Source of the DNA: an uncultured beta proteobacterium
GTDB lineage: Bacteria; Pseudomonadota; Gammaproteobacteria; Burkholderiales; Burkholderiaceae_B
Reading direction: 5' to 3'
DNA length: 64,000 nt
Assembly (NCBI GenBank): GCA_903903735.1
Contig: CAIUZV010000267.1
Location: 16,440-80,439 of the forward strand
How positions within the stretch are numbered: the stretch's first letter is position 1; each line of letters starts with the position of its first letter. The translations under genes and the position numbers were made by a program. A model generated the notes under the pieces. That model was not told the origin of the DNA. It ran no database searches and saw only the letters and a list, made by a program, of their open reading frames with translations. Below, piece after piece: positions 22,771-30,162 of this stretch.

Positions 22771-25049
22771 CTGAAGTCAATCAGAGTGCAGTCATCATGC
22801 TGCGCAACCCCTTTAAGCCAAGCCAGCGCGAAGTAATGGTTGCCCACGCCAACCAAACCATACGCCAGTGGCTAGGCACCCAGGGCATTGACCAATTTGA
22901 TCAACCTACCATTTGCATCAAGAACGGCAACCCAGTCTTGCGCGGTGACTGGGCTGTTACACCCATTGACGGCGCAGTGATCTTTATCACCCTGCCGCAG
23001 GGCGGTGGAGGTGGCGGTGGAGGCGGTAAGAATCCGCTGCGCACAGTCTTGATGATTGCGGTGATGGTGGTAGCAACCGTCTACGGTGGACCCTTAGGCG
23101 CAAGCCTAGGTTTCAGCGGCAACCTGGCCACGGCCGTTGGTTCGGCCGTCATCATGACGGCTGGCTCGGCATTGGTCAGTGCGCTGGTTCCACTTCCCAC
23201 GCCCAATATGCCTTCCTTTGCCGGGGCTGGGGGTGGTTTAGCCCAACCTTCGCCCACCTACAGCCTGCAAGGTCAGGGAAACTATGCGCGGCTAGCGCAG
23301 CCCATCCCGGTTGTTTACGGTCGCCATCTGGTCTATCCGGATCTCGCTGCCACTCCCTACGGCGAATACCAGGGCAATGAACAGTTCCTGCATCAGTTGC
23401 ACTGTATCGGTTTGGGTGAGTACGAGATCGAGCAGCTGCGCATCGAGGACACGCCGATCACATCTTTTGAAGAAGTGACCTTCCAGATCGTGCAACCGGG
23501 TAGCACTGTGACCTTGTTCAACCCAGATGTTGTTACCGCTCCCGAGGTCGCCGGTCAGGAACTGCTGGCTGGCATCTGGACCGGGGGCTTTGCCATCAAC
23601 CCGGCTGACAGCGAGGTTACGCAAATTGGCATCGATATCCTGCTGCCGCGAGGGCTGTATTACGCGAACGACGCCGGAGGCTTGGAAGTCCGCAGTGCCA
23701 GCTGGCGTTTTGAAGCGCGGCCGATAGATGCAGAGGGCTATCTGCTGGGCGATTGGTTTCTCTTGGGAAGTGAGAGCATGAATGCCGCAACTACTACGCC
23801 GCAGCGACTGTCTTTCAAATACCCCGTCAGCTCGGGCCGCTATGAAGTACGTGCCACGCGTTTGGATAGCAAGGACACCAGTTCCCGTGTTGGGCACGAA
23901 GTGCTTTGGGGGGAAGCACGAGGCTATTTAGCCGGTGGTGTCACATACCCTGACAACGTCACGCTGCTCGCCATTCGTATGCGTGCCACCGATAACCTGT
24001 CCCAGCGTTCCAGTCGGCTGATCAACTGCATCGTCACGCGCAAGCTTCCGGTGTGGTCGGCAAACTCTGGTTGGTCCTCAACGGTGACCAATCGATCGAT
24101 CGCCTGGGCCTTTGCCGATATCTTGCGTGCCAGCTACGGTGCCAAACTGACCGATGCACGGATCGATCTTGCTGCCTTGGCCCAACTCGATCAAGTCTGG
24201 ACCGACCGGGGCGATCAATTTGACGGTGTTTTCGATCAGCAGGTCACTGTTTGGGAAGCCCTGACCAGGGTGGCTAGGTGCGGTCGGGCCGTACCTTTTC
24301 TGCAAGGCGGCATTGTTCGCCTCGTGCGGGATGAGGATCGAGCGTTACCAGTGGCACTCTTCAGTCCGCGCAACATCGTCAAGAACAGTCTCAAGATTCA
24401 GTATGTAATGCCGGGGGAAGAGACGGCAGATGCGGTGACGGTGGAGTTCTTTAGCAGTCGCACGTGGAAGCCTGATGAAGTGACGGTGAGTCTTCCGGGC
24501 TCCAGCAGCACCAATCCGGCCAAGCTGCGGCTCTTTGGTTGCACTACCGAGGCCCATGCGATCCGTGAAGGGTTGTATGTGGCTGCCGCCAACCGATACC
24601 GCCGTCGCATCATCACCTTACGCACCGAGTTGGAAGGTTTGATCCCCACCTATGGCGACTTAATTGCCATTGCCCACGATATGCCTAGTTGGGGGGTGGG
24701 TGGTGAAATCGTCGCCTGGGATGCCGACAACCAAATCGCCACCCTGTCTGAGTCCGTTAGTTTCATGGATGGTCAGCCGCATGTGATGGCGCTGCGCCGT
24801 CGCGATGGCGGTGTCAGTGGTCCGCATACGGTGATATCGGGCCGTGATTCGCAGCATGTGGTCTTTGAAAAGTCGCCTGACATTCCCGTCGAAATTGGAC
24901 TCTCGTCCGAGCGCACCCACTTTGCCTTTGGAGTGGCTGAGCAATGGAGTCTGCTGGCCCGAGTGATTGCGGTTCGTCCGCGCGGGGAGCAAGTGGAAAT
25001 CACCTGCGTGGCCGAAAACTCACTGGTGCATACCGCTGATCAATCCTGA
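22767..25049 (+). CDS. Central tail tip protein (gpJ-like host specificity protein)
   Basis: The 760-residue protein starts best at GTG 22767, with GGAG six bases upstream and an overlap with the NlpC stop. The track start at 22728 lies within that gene. The N-terminal 80 residues look like a gpI-type domain ('REVMVAHANQTIRQWLG', 'TPIDGAVIFITLPQ'), followed by a Gly-rich linker and hydrophobic helices (about 93-155). After that comes the gpJ hub: 'LAQPIPVVYGRHLVYPD', 'QFLHQLHCIGLGEYEIEQLRIEDTPI'. Gene I and gene J functions therefore seem joined. gpJ forms the tail tip hub and contacts the host. Confidence 0.85.
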   Translation: MTEVNQSAVIMLRNPFKPSQREVMVAHANQTIRQWLGTQGIDQFDQPTICIKNGNPVLRGDWAVTPIDGAVIFITLPQGGGGGGGGGKNPLRTVLMIAVMVVATVYGGPLGASLGFSGNLATAVGSAVIMTAGSALVSALVPLPTPNMPSFAGAGGGLAQPSPTYSLQGQGNYARLAQPIPVVYGRHLVYPDLAATPYGEYQGNEQFLHQLHCIGLGEYEIEQLRIEDTPITSFEEVTFQIVQPGSTVTLFNPDVVTAPEVAGQELLAGIWTGGFAINPADSEVTQIGIDILLPRGLYYANDAGGLEVRSASWRFEARPIDAEGYLLGDWFLLGSESMNAATTTPQRLSFKYPVSSGRYEVRATRLDSKDTSSRVGHEVLWGEARGYLAGGVTYPDNVTLLAIRMRATDNLSQRSSRLINCIVTRKLPVWSANSGWSSTVTNRSIAWAFADILRASYGAKLTDARIDLAALAQLDQVWTDRGDQFDGVFDQQVTVWEALTRVARCGRAVPFLQGGIVRLVRDEDRALPVALFSPRNIVKNSLKIQYVMPGEETADAVTVEFFSSRTWKPDEVTVSLPGSSSTNPAKLRLFGCTTEAHAIREGLYVAAANRYRRRIITLRTELEGLIPTYGDLIAIAHDMPSWGVGGEIVAWDADNQIATLSESVSFMDGQPHVMALRRRDGGVSGPHTVISGRDSQHVVFEKSPDIPVEIGLSSERTHFAFGVAEQWSLLARVIAVRPRGEQVEITCVAENSLVHTADQS

Positions 25050-25071
25050 TCTGAACTTGATTTTGTAACCG

Positions 25072-25105
25072 CCCGCCGAGGAGCAATCCCGGCGGGTTTC
25101 TTTTT
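25072..25105 (+). terminator. Intrinsic terminator between tail and lysis genes
   Basis: The inverted repeat CCCGCCG / CGGCGGG (25072-25078 and 25090-25096) is followed by TTTCTTTTT. It lies directly after the gpJ stop and ends a few bases before the holin ribosome site. It should reduce, but need not abolish, read-through from the tail operon into lysis, unless phage antitermination acts. Confidence 0.85.
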
Positions 25106-25115
25106 GGAGAAATGA

Positions 25116-25499
25116 ATGCCAGAACCGACAAGTAGTGGGGTTGCCGGAGCAGCGGTGGCCTACAAGGCGCTCGGAGGAACGGCAGTCGCTGCTGCGAGTG
25201 GTGCCACCTTGGCAGCCGTGGTGGTCATGCTGATGACCCCGCCTCGAAACAAGCGAGAGTGGGCCGTTGGCCTGATCAGCACGGTGGTGTCCAGCATTGG
25301 CGGTGGCGCAATTACCGTCGAACACTTTGGGCTGCATCACTGGGCTTTCTCAACCTTGGGTCTGTGTGCCTTAGGAGGGTTGATCTTCGCCTGTGGTCTT
25401 CCAGGCTGGGCAATGGTGCGGTGGATTTTTAACTTCATCGATGACAAGCGCGACGCTTCCATAGATAAGGTTGCCAAGGATGTAAAGGAGCTGCTATGA
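25116..25499 (+). CDS. Putative phage holin
   Basis: The 127-residue protein has hydrophobic stretches at about residues 16-42 ('AYKALGGTAVAAASGATLAAVVVMLM'), 50-65, and 75-103 ('AFSTLGLCALGGLIFACGLPGWAMV'), then a charged C-terminus. This fits a small holin with two or three membrane helices that times lysis by opening the inner membrane. GGAGA precedes ATG 25116. Its place before an endolysin and Rz/Rz1 supports the call. I cannot name the holin family. Confidence 0.7.
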   Translation: MPEPTSSGVAGAAVAYKALGGTAVAAASGATLAAVVVMLMTPPRNKREWAVGLISTVVSSIGGGAITVEHFGLHHWAFSTLGLCALGGLIFACGLPGWAMVRWIFNFIDDKRDASIDKVAKDVKELL

Positions 25500-25960
25500 A
25501 GCCGATGGAGTTCATCGCGTTGATCGGTTCTTCCGCTCAAGCTACAGCGAAGCGAACGGGCGTATTCGCCAGCATCACGATCGCGCAAGCGGCGCTAGAG
25601 TCAGGGTGGGGTGAGTCGGGTCTGGCTAAGGTGGGGAAGAACCTCTTTGGCATCAAGGCCGATAGCCGTTGGCGGGGGGAGACCTTGATCTTGCAGACCA
25701 AGGAATTCATCCGTGGCCAGTGGGTTGTGATGCCTGCCAAGTGGCGCAAGTACGCCAGCTGGCAAGAGAGCATCGATGACCACGCTGCATTTCTCAAGCA
25801 AAACCCACGCTATCAGTCGTGCTTCCAATGTCTCAAGGCAGAGGCATTTGCACAGGCACTGGCCAAGGCCGGGTATGCCACTGATCCAGGCTATGCCGAC
25901 AAGGTGATCAGTCTCATGAACCAGCACAAGCTGCAAGCTCTGGACGAGGGTACGTCATGA
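25496..25960 (+). CDS. Phage endolysin, GH73/FlgJ-type glucosaminidase
   Basis: The 154-residue protein carries the GH73 signature 'ITIAQAALESGWGESGLAKVGKNLFGIKA', with the catalytic glutamate in 'ALESGWG'. Its end resembles FlgJ/LytG-type muramidases ('YADKVISLMNQHKL'). It hydrolyses peptidoglycan glycan strands after the holin opens the membrane. There is no signal peptide, which fits holin-dependent release. The start overlaps the holin stop (ATGA), and the stop overlaps the Rz start. Confidence 0.9.
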   Translation: MKPMEFIALIGSSAQATAKRTGVFASITIAQAALESGWGESGLAKVGKNLFGIKADSRWRGETLILQTKEFIRGQWVVMPAKWRKYASWQESIDDHAAFLKQNPRYQSCFQCLKAEAFAQALAKAGYATDPGYADKVISLMNQHKLQALDEGTS

Positions 25961-26472
25961 ACTGGATCACACGTTTCCTGCTGGGCCACTGGGGCCTCAT
26001 CTTGGGCGGGTTCTTGCTGCTCATGGCGCTGATTTTTGGCATCCAAATCGGACAAGCCCGAGTCCAGCGTGCCTGGGATGCCGAAAAGCAGCAGTCTGCA
26101 TTGATTCAAGCAAAGCAAGAGCAACACGTTGCCGACACCCTTCATGCGCAACGAACCATCAATCAAGAGATATCGAATGAATTTCAGACAAAAAAAGGCT
26201 TGTTGGCTGGCCTGCGGCCTGTTTTGCGTGGCGGTGATATCGGGCTGCGCATCCAGCCCAGCCAAGATCCTGTCTCCTTGCCCATCGTTTCCACCACTGC
26301 CACAGGAGTTGCGGCAGCCCCCGCCTACGCTGTACCTGATTCCGCAGGCCTTGCGACCGGCATCTCCTGTGAGCAATTAGTCCGCGACGCTGCCGAAACC
26401 ACCCTGATGGTTCTGGAGCTGCAGCAATGGCATGCCAGGCAGTCAGCGGCTGACGGCGCGCCCGCACCATAA
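25957..26472 (+). CDS. Inner-membrane spanin (Rz-like)
   Basis: The 171-residue protein starts with a short cytoplasmic head and a membrane helix (about residues 10-33, 'HWGLILGGFLLLMALIFGIQIG'). A charged helical domain rich in Gln follows, which would span the periplasm. Together with Rz1 it fuses inner and outer membranes at the last step of lysis. The start overlaps the endolysin stop. The Rz1 gene is embedded in the +1 frame, as in lambda. Confidence 0.85.
   Translation: MNWITRFLLGHWGLILGGFLLLMALIFGIQIGQARVQRAWDAEKQQSALIQAKQEQHVADTLHAQRTINQEISNEFQTKKGLLAGLRPVLRGGDIGLRIQPSQDPVSLPIVSTTATGVAAAPAYAVPDSAGLATGISCEQLVRDAAETTLMVLELQQWHARQSAADGAPAP
26177..26380 (+). CDS. Outer-membrane spanin lipoprotein (Rz1-like), nested in Rz
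   Basis: The 67-residue product from ATG 26177 has a signal peptide with lipobox 'VAVISGC' and then a Pro-rich mature part ('PCPSFPPLPQELRQPPPTLYL'), the typical Rz1 make-up. The gene lies wholly inside the Rz gene in another frame. The track start at 26129 would add a charged leader before the signal peptide, so I use the inner ATG, which has a modest AAGAGA upstream. Confidence 0.85.
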   Translation: MNFRQKKACWLACGLFCVAVISGCASSPAKILSPCPSFPPLPQELRQPPPTLYLIPQALRPASPVSN

Positions 26473-26491
26473 ACCTGTCATTGATACCTTA

Positions 26492-26545
26492 GACCCCGTC
26501 TTCTCTTTCCCAATTCCCATGGGTGCGACGAAGGCGGGGTCTTTT
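26492..26545 (+). terminator. Strong intrinsic terminator at the end of the prophage lysis block
   Basis: A 12-bp stem GACCCCGTCTTC / GAAGGCGGGGTC (26492-26503 and 26530-26541, one G-T pair) is followed by TTTT. It closes the lysis genes and is the best visible mark for the right end of the phage transcription unit. Confidence 0.85.
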
Positions 26546-26602
26546 GTCGTTTCCGTCCAGAATTGACTTGGCTTCTGCTCGAAACAGAGCGTTCATGCTG
26601 GC

Positions 26603-27520
26603 ATGCAAACCATAGACCCAGCTAAAACGCCCAGAATTCTGAGCAGTCAACAAGCCGCCGACCGCATGGGCTTGCCGGTGCAGGCCCTCTACAAATTGCG
26701 CGATGCCGACGAGCGCCTCTCCATCTCGCAGACCGGTCTGCAAATCGGCTATCAGCTCGAAGACATCCAATCCTACGAGCGCAGCGAAATGCAGCTGCTG
26801 GTGGAAAAAACACTGGCCTCAGAGCGGCCCCTGCCATTGATTCGCGCCATGGCGCAGCTTCTGCGTGCGCCTGTGCTACCTGCGCAGGAAACACTCGAAA
26901 AACCGTCGGCCCAGTCGTCCAATCCTTCGCCGCAGCCGGAGTCACCGAAACCAGACGCCAAACCCGCGTTAGTGCTTGCGGCTGAACCGCTGTCGGCGCA
27001 GGTGGCCATGGCCAGTCGCACGATGGATTGGTTTTTGGTGCGCAGCAAGCCGCGTCAGGAGGCGGTGGCGCTGACCAACCTGACTCGTCAAGGCTACGAG
27101 TCCTACTTGCCAATGTTCGCGGCAGAAAAAATAGTCCGGCGCAAACAGGCCATCGTGCAAGAGCCCATGTTCGCGCGCTATCTCTTTGTGCGGTTGGACA
27201 CCACCGGGCAGGGGCAGAGCTGGAGCCCGATCCGTTCCACGATCGGAGTGAGTGAATTGGTCAGCTTTGGCAGTAAAGCGGCAAAGGTTGACGAGACCTT
27301 GATTGCCATGCTGCGAGAGCGAGAGGCATGGCAGTGCCAACAACCCAAATCCCTTTTTGCATCAGGCGACAGCGTGGTCATCGCGGATGGTGCATTCGTC
27401 GGTCTGCAAGCGATCTACCAGATGAACGATGCCGAAGGCCGGGCCATGGTGCTGCTGGATCTGCTCAGCAAACCGGTGGCCATGAAGATCAACGCAGCCA
27501 ATCTGCGCAAGGCGGGCTGA
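26603..27520 (+). CDS. RfaH-type NusG protein fused to an N-terminal helix-turn-helix domain
   Basis: Residues 1 to about 60 look like a MerR/excisionase helix-turn-helix ('LSSQQAADRMGLPVQALYKLRD', ending 'YQLEDIQSYE'). A Pro/Ser/Gln-rich linker of about 40 residues follows. From residue 141 the protein is an RfaH-like factor: the NGN domain has 'DWFLVRSKPRQEAVALTNLTRQGYESYLP' and 'PIRSTIGVSELVSFG', and the KOW domain has 'IADGAFVGLQAIYQMND'. RfaH proteins load onto RNA polymerase at ops sites and stop termination in long operons. The DNA-binding addition is unusual. The ribosome site at ATG 26603 is weak. A paralogue lies at 31385. Confidence 0.85.
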   Translation: MQTIDPAKTPRILSSQQAADRMGLPVQALYKLRDADERLSISQTGLQIGYQLEDIQSYERSEMQLLVEKTLASERPLPLIRAMAQLLRAPVLPAQETLEKPSAQSSNPSPQPESPKPDAKPALVLAAEPLSAQVAMASRTMDWFLVRSKPRQEAVALTNLTRQGYESYLPMFAAEKIVRRKQAIVQEPMFARYLFVRLDTTGQGQSWSPIRSTIGVSELVSFGSKAAKVDETLIAMLREREAWQCQQPKSLFASGDSVVIADGAFVGLQAIYQMNDAEGRAMVLLDLLSKPVAMKINAANLRKAG

Positions 27521-27597
27521 ATGGTCATGAGATTGGTCGCTTTATGTCCACAACCCGGTCGAAATGGACTTGATAGCTCTTGGCCTTCGAAGCAAAC

Positions 27598-29172
27598 ATG
27601 TCCGAAACAAAAGAGCTCCGAGAGATCATGACCTTGACTGAAAAGCAAACCTTCCGCGCCGCCCAGTACGTGCGCATGTCCACCGAACACCAGCAATACT
27701 CCACACTCAACCAGGCCGACAAGATCCGCGAGTACGCCGACAAGCGTGGCATCGAGATCGTGCGTACATATGCCGATGACGGCAAGAGTGGCCTGTCCAT
27801 TGGTGGTCGCGCATCGCTGCAGAAACTGATCGCCGATGTCGAATCGGGCAACACCGATTTCAACCTGATCCTGGTCTATGACGTCAGCCGCTGGGGTCGG
27901 TTTCAGGATGCGGACGAATCCGCCTATTACGAGTACATCTGCAAGCGCAAGGGCATCAGCGTTGCCTACGTCGCTGAGCAGTTTGAGAACGATGGATCTC
28001 CCGTCTCCACGATCGTCAAAGGCGTCAAGCGCGCCATGGCCGGCGAGTTCAGCCGCGAACTCTCGGCCAAGGTCTTCGCCGGCCAGTGCCGCCTGATCGA
28101 ACTCGGCTTTCGCCAGGGCGGTCCGGCCGGCTTCGGCCTTCGCCGGGTGTTGATCGACCAGAGCGGCGCCATCAAAGCCACCTTGAAACCCGGTGAGCAC
28201 AAAAGCCTGCAAACCGACCGGGTGATCCTGGTGCCGGGGCCGGCGCAGGAAGTGGCCACGGTCCACCAGATTTACCAATGGCTGGTCGAAGACGACTTAC
28301 CACTGTCTGATATCGCCCAGCGCCTCAACGACATCCCCATCCACACCGATCTGGACCGCCCCTGGACCTACGGCACGGTGCGCCAGGTGCTGACCAACGA
28401 GAAGTACATCGGCAACAACGTCTATAACCGCCACTCCTTCAAGCTCAAGAAAAAGCACGTCGACAACCCACCGCAGATGTGGATTCGCAAGCAGGGTGCG
28501 TTCGAGGGCATCGTTCCGCTTGACACGTTTATGGCCGCGCAGGAAATTCTGACGGAGCGCAGCCGCCGTTTCTCCGATGAAGAACTGCTTGAACACCTGC
28601 GATTGCTCTACCAGGAGCGTGGGACGCTGTCGGGCCTGATCATCAACGAGGCGCCGGCCCTTCCCAGCGCCGCCACCTACATCCAGCGCTTCGGCAGTTT
28701 GAGCAAGGCGTATGAACTGGTCGGCTTCCGCCCAGGGCGGGACCTGGAATTCCTCGAGATCAACCGGCGTTTGCGCCAGCTCCATCCCGAAATCGTCGAA
28801 CGCACCCAGCACACGATAGCTGAATTGGGTGGCGATATCTGGCGCGATCCACAAACCGACCTGCTGCATCTGAATCAGGAACTGGTCATCAGCCTGGTAC
28901 TCGCGCGTTGTCAGCAACTGCCCAATGGCCTGCAGCGCTGGCGCATCCGCTTTGACCCCAGTCGCTACCACCCGGACATCACGGTGGCGGTGCGCCTCGA
29001 CCCCGGCAATGCCACCGAGCTCGATTACTACCTGCTACCGCGCCTCGATCTGCCCAACCAGGAATTACAGGTCACAGCTAGAAACAGCGCGGAAATCGAA
29101 TGCTTCCGCTTTGACGACCTGAACTTCTTCTACGGCATGTCCGAGCGGGAGCGTCTGCAACGACGCATTTGA
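27598..29172 (+). CDS. Large serine recombinase
   Basis: The protein (524 residues from ATG 27598) has an N-terminal resolvase/invertase catalytic domain with the nucleophile in 'YVRMSTEHQQYSTLNQ', then 'VYDVSRWGR' and 'FSRELSAKVFAGQCRLIELGF'. A recombinase domain follows ('GTVRQVLTNEKYIGNNVYNRHSF', about residues 260-310). The long C-terminus ('TYIQRFGSLSKAYELVGFRPGRD') is found in a subgroup of such enzymes. These catalyse integration, excision or inversion between att sites. The track start is a TTG at 27580; ATG 27598 and ATG 27628 are both possible. It probably forms a unit with the two ParB-like genes downstream. Confidence 0.88.
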   Translation: MSETKELREIMTLTEKQTFRAAQYVRMSTEHQQYSTLNQADKIREYADKRGIEIVRTYADDGKSGLSIGGRASLQKLIADVESGNTDFNLILVYDVSRWGRFQDADESAYYEYICKRKGISVAYVAEQFENDGSPVSTIVKGVKRAMAGEFSRELSAKVFAGQCRLIELGFRQGGPAGFGLRRVLIDQSGAIKATLKPGEHKSLQTDRVILVPGPAQEVATVHQIYQWLVEDDLPLSDIAQRLNDIPIHTDLDRPWTYGTVRQVLTNEKYIGNNVYNRHSFKLKKKHVDNPPQMWIRKQGAFEGIVPLDTFMAAQEILTERSRRFSDEELLEHLRLLYQERGTLSGLIINEAPALPSAATYIQRFGSLSKAYELVGFRPGRDLEFLEINRRLRQLHPEIVERTQHTIAELGGDIWRDPQTDLLHLNQELVISLVLARCQQLPNGLQRWRIRFDPSRYHPDITVAVRLDPGNATELDYYLLPRLDLPNQELQVTARNSAEIECFRFDDLNFFYGMSERERLQRRI

Positions 29173-29218
29173 CACCGCCAGCCTTCAACTCATCACCCAA
29201 CCAGAAAGGAACCCCGCC

Positions 29219-29269
29219 ATGACATCTCACCACCTTGATCCACACACCCACTGGAGGCCGCCATGCTGA
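29219..29269 (+). CDS. 16-codon upstream ORF overlapping the first ParB-like gene
   Basis: The ORF encodes 16 residues (MTSHHLDPHTHWRPPC), below the ORF-track limit. It has its own AAAGGA ribosome site and its stop lies 7 bases inside the following gene. The GGAGG of the ParB-like gene is inside this ORF, so ribosomes translating it would pass over and possibly expose the start of parB. Its His richness is notable and could point to a leader peptide that senses supply. This is speculative; the geometry is what the sequence shows. Confidence 0.45.
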   Translation: MTSHHLDPHTHWRPPC

Positions 29270-30162
29270 CCGGAATGCCAGAAACCGTCACCTTGATCCC
29301 GATTGCGCGGGTGGAGATCCTCAACTCCCGCGAACGTAATATGAAAATCTTCGAGGAGATCGTCGAAAACATCAAATCGATCGGCTTGAAGAAACCCATC
29401 ACCGTCACCGAACGTCCGGGGGATGATGGAAATTCCAAGTACCTGCTGGTCTGCGGCGAAGGGCGTCTCAATGCCTTCCGCATCCTGGGCGAGACGCACA
29501 TCCCCGCCCTGGTGGTCGACGTCAGCGATGAAGACGCCTTCATCATGAGCCTGGCGGAGAACATCGCCCGGCGCGGCCACCGGCCCCTGGAAATCCTGGC
29601 TGACATCGAAATCCTGCGCAAACGCGGCTATGACGCCGATACCATCATCCACAAGACCGGCCTCTCGCCCAAGTACGTCAAAGACATCGTCTTCCTGCTT
29701 GACCAGGGCGAAGAGCGCCTGATCGAGGGGGTGCAGCGCGGCGCTATCCCCCTGACCACCGCTTTGGAAATCGCCCGCGCCAAGGACGACGACGAAAGCC
29801 TGGGCGGAATGCTCCAGGAAGCTTATGAGAACGGTCAGCTCAACCGGCGCCAGATCATCGAAACCAAACGGCTGGTGGAAAAACGCCAGGAACATGGCCC
29901 TGGCTCACCCAATCCTGGCCAGATCAAACCGCCCACCTCGAGCTACAGCCTGGTGCGCACCTACCAGCGCGAAGTCGAGCGGCAACGCAAGATGGTCCTC
30001 AAAGCCGAGCACGCGCACCAGCGCCTGCTGCTGGTGGTGCAAGGATTGAAGAAGCTGTATGCCGACGAGCACTTCGTCAACCTGCTGCGAGCCGAAGGCT
30101 TGGACACTCTGCCCAAATACCTTGCTGAGCGTATCGACAACCTGAATGGAGCCATTGCATGA
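29263..30162 (+). CDS. ParB/RepB/Spo0J family protein (first of two)
   Basis: The 299-residue protein has a ParB N-terminal domain with 'EEIVENIKSIGLKKPITVTERPG', 'LVCGEGRLNAFRILGETHIPALVV' and 'AENIARRGHRPLEILADI'. The helix-turn-helix 'KTGLSPKYVKDIVFLLDQGEERLIEGV' follows. The C-terminus is helical and charged. In chromosomal ParB the 'GERR' motif binds CTP; here it reads GEGR, so CTP use is uncertain. The partner ParA is absent. It starts at ATG 29263 with GGAGG upstream and its stop overlaps the next gene (ATGA), so the two ParB-like proteins are probably made in fixed ratio. Confidence 0.85.
   Translation: MLTGMPETVTLIPIARVEILNSRERNMKIFEEIVENIKSIGLKKPITVTERPGDDGNSKYLLVCGEGRLNAFRILGETHIPALVVDVSDEDAFIMSLAENIARRGHRPLEILADIEILRKRGYDADTIIHKTGLSPKYVKDIVFLLDQGEERLIEGVQRGAIPLTTALEIARAKDDDESLGGMLQEAYENGQLNRRQIIETKRLVEKRQEHGPGSPNPGQIKPPTSSYSLVRTYQREVERQRKMVLKAEHAHQRLLLVVQGLKKLYADEHFVNLLRAEGLDTLPKYLAERIDNLNGAIA

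Larger units (their letters stand above)
1..26545 (+). mobile_element. Lambda-like siphovirus prophage (left end outside window)
   Basis: A continuous set of phage genes runs from a primase fragment through packaging, head, tail and lysis. The head and tail genes follow lambda order (terminase, W, portal, protease/scaffold, D, E, joiner, tube, G/GT, tape measure, J). The right limit is placed at the strong terminator after the spanin genes, because the next genes are not phage structural genes. No integrase, repressor or att site is visible, so both true ends are unresolved. All recognisable structural genes appear intact, so the element may be functional. Confidence 0.9.

Noticed and set aside
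27415-28278. 287-aa leftward ORF opposite the recombinase
   Set aside because: It is a shadow of the recombinase and the RfaH fusion, both of which have clear motifs.
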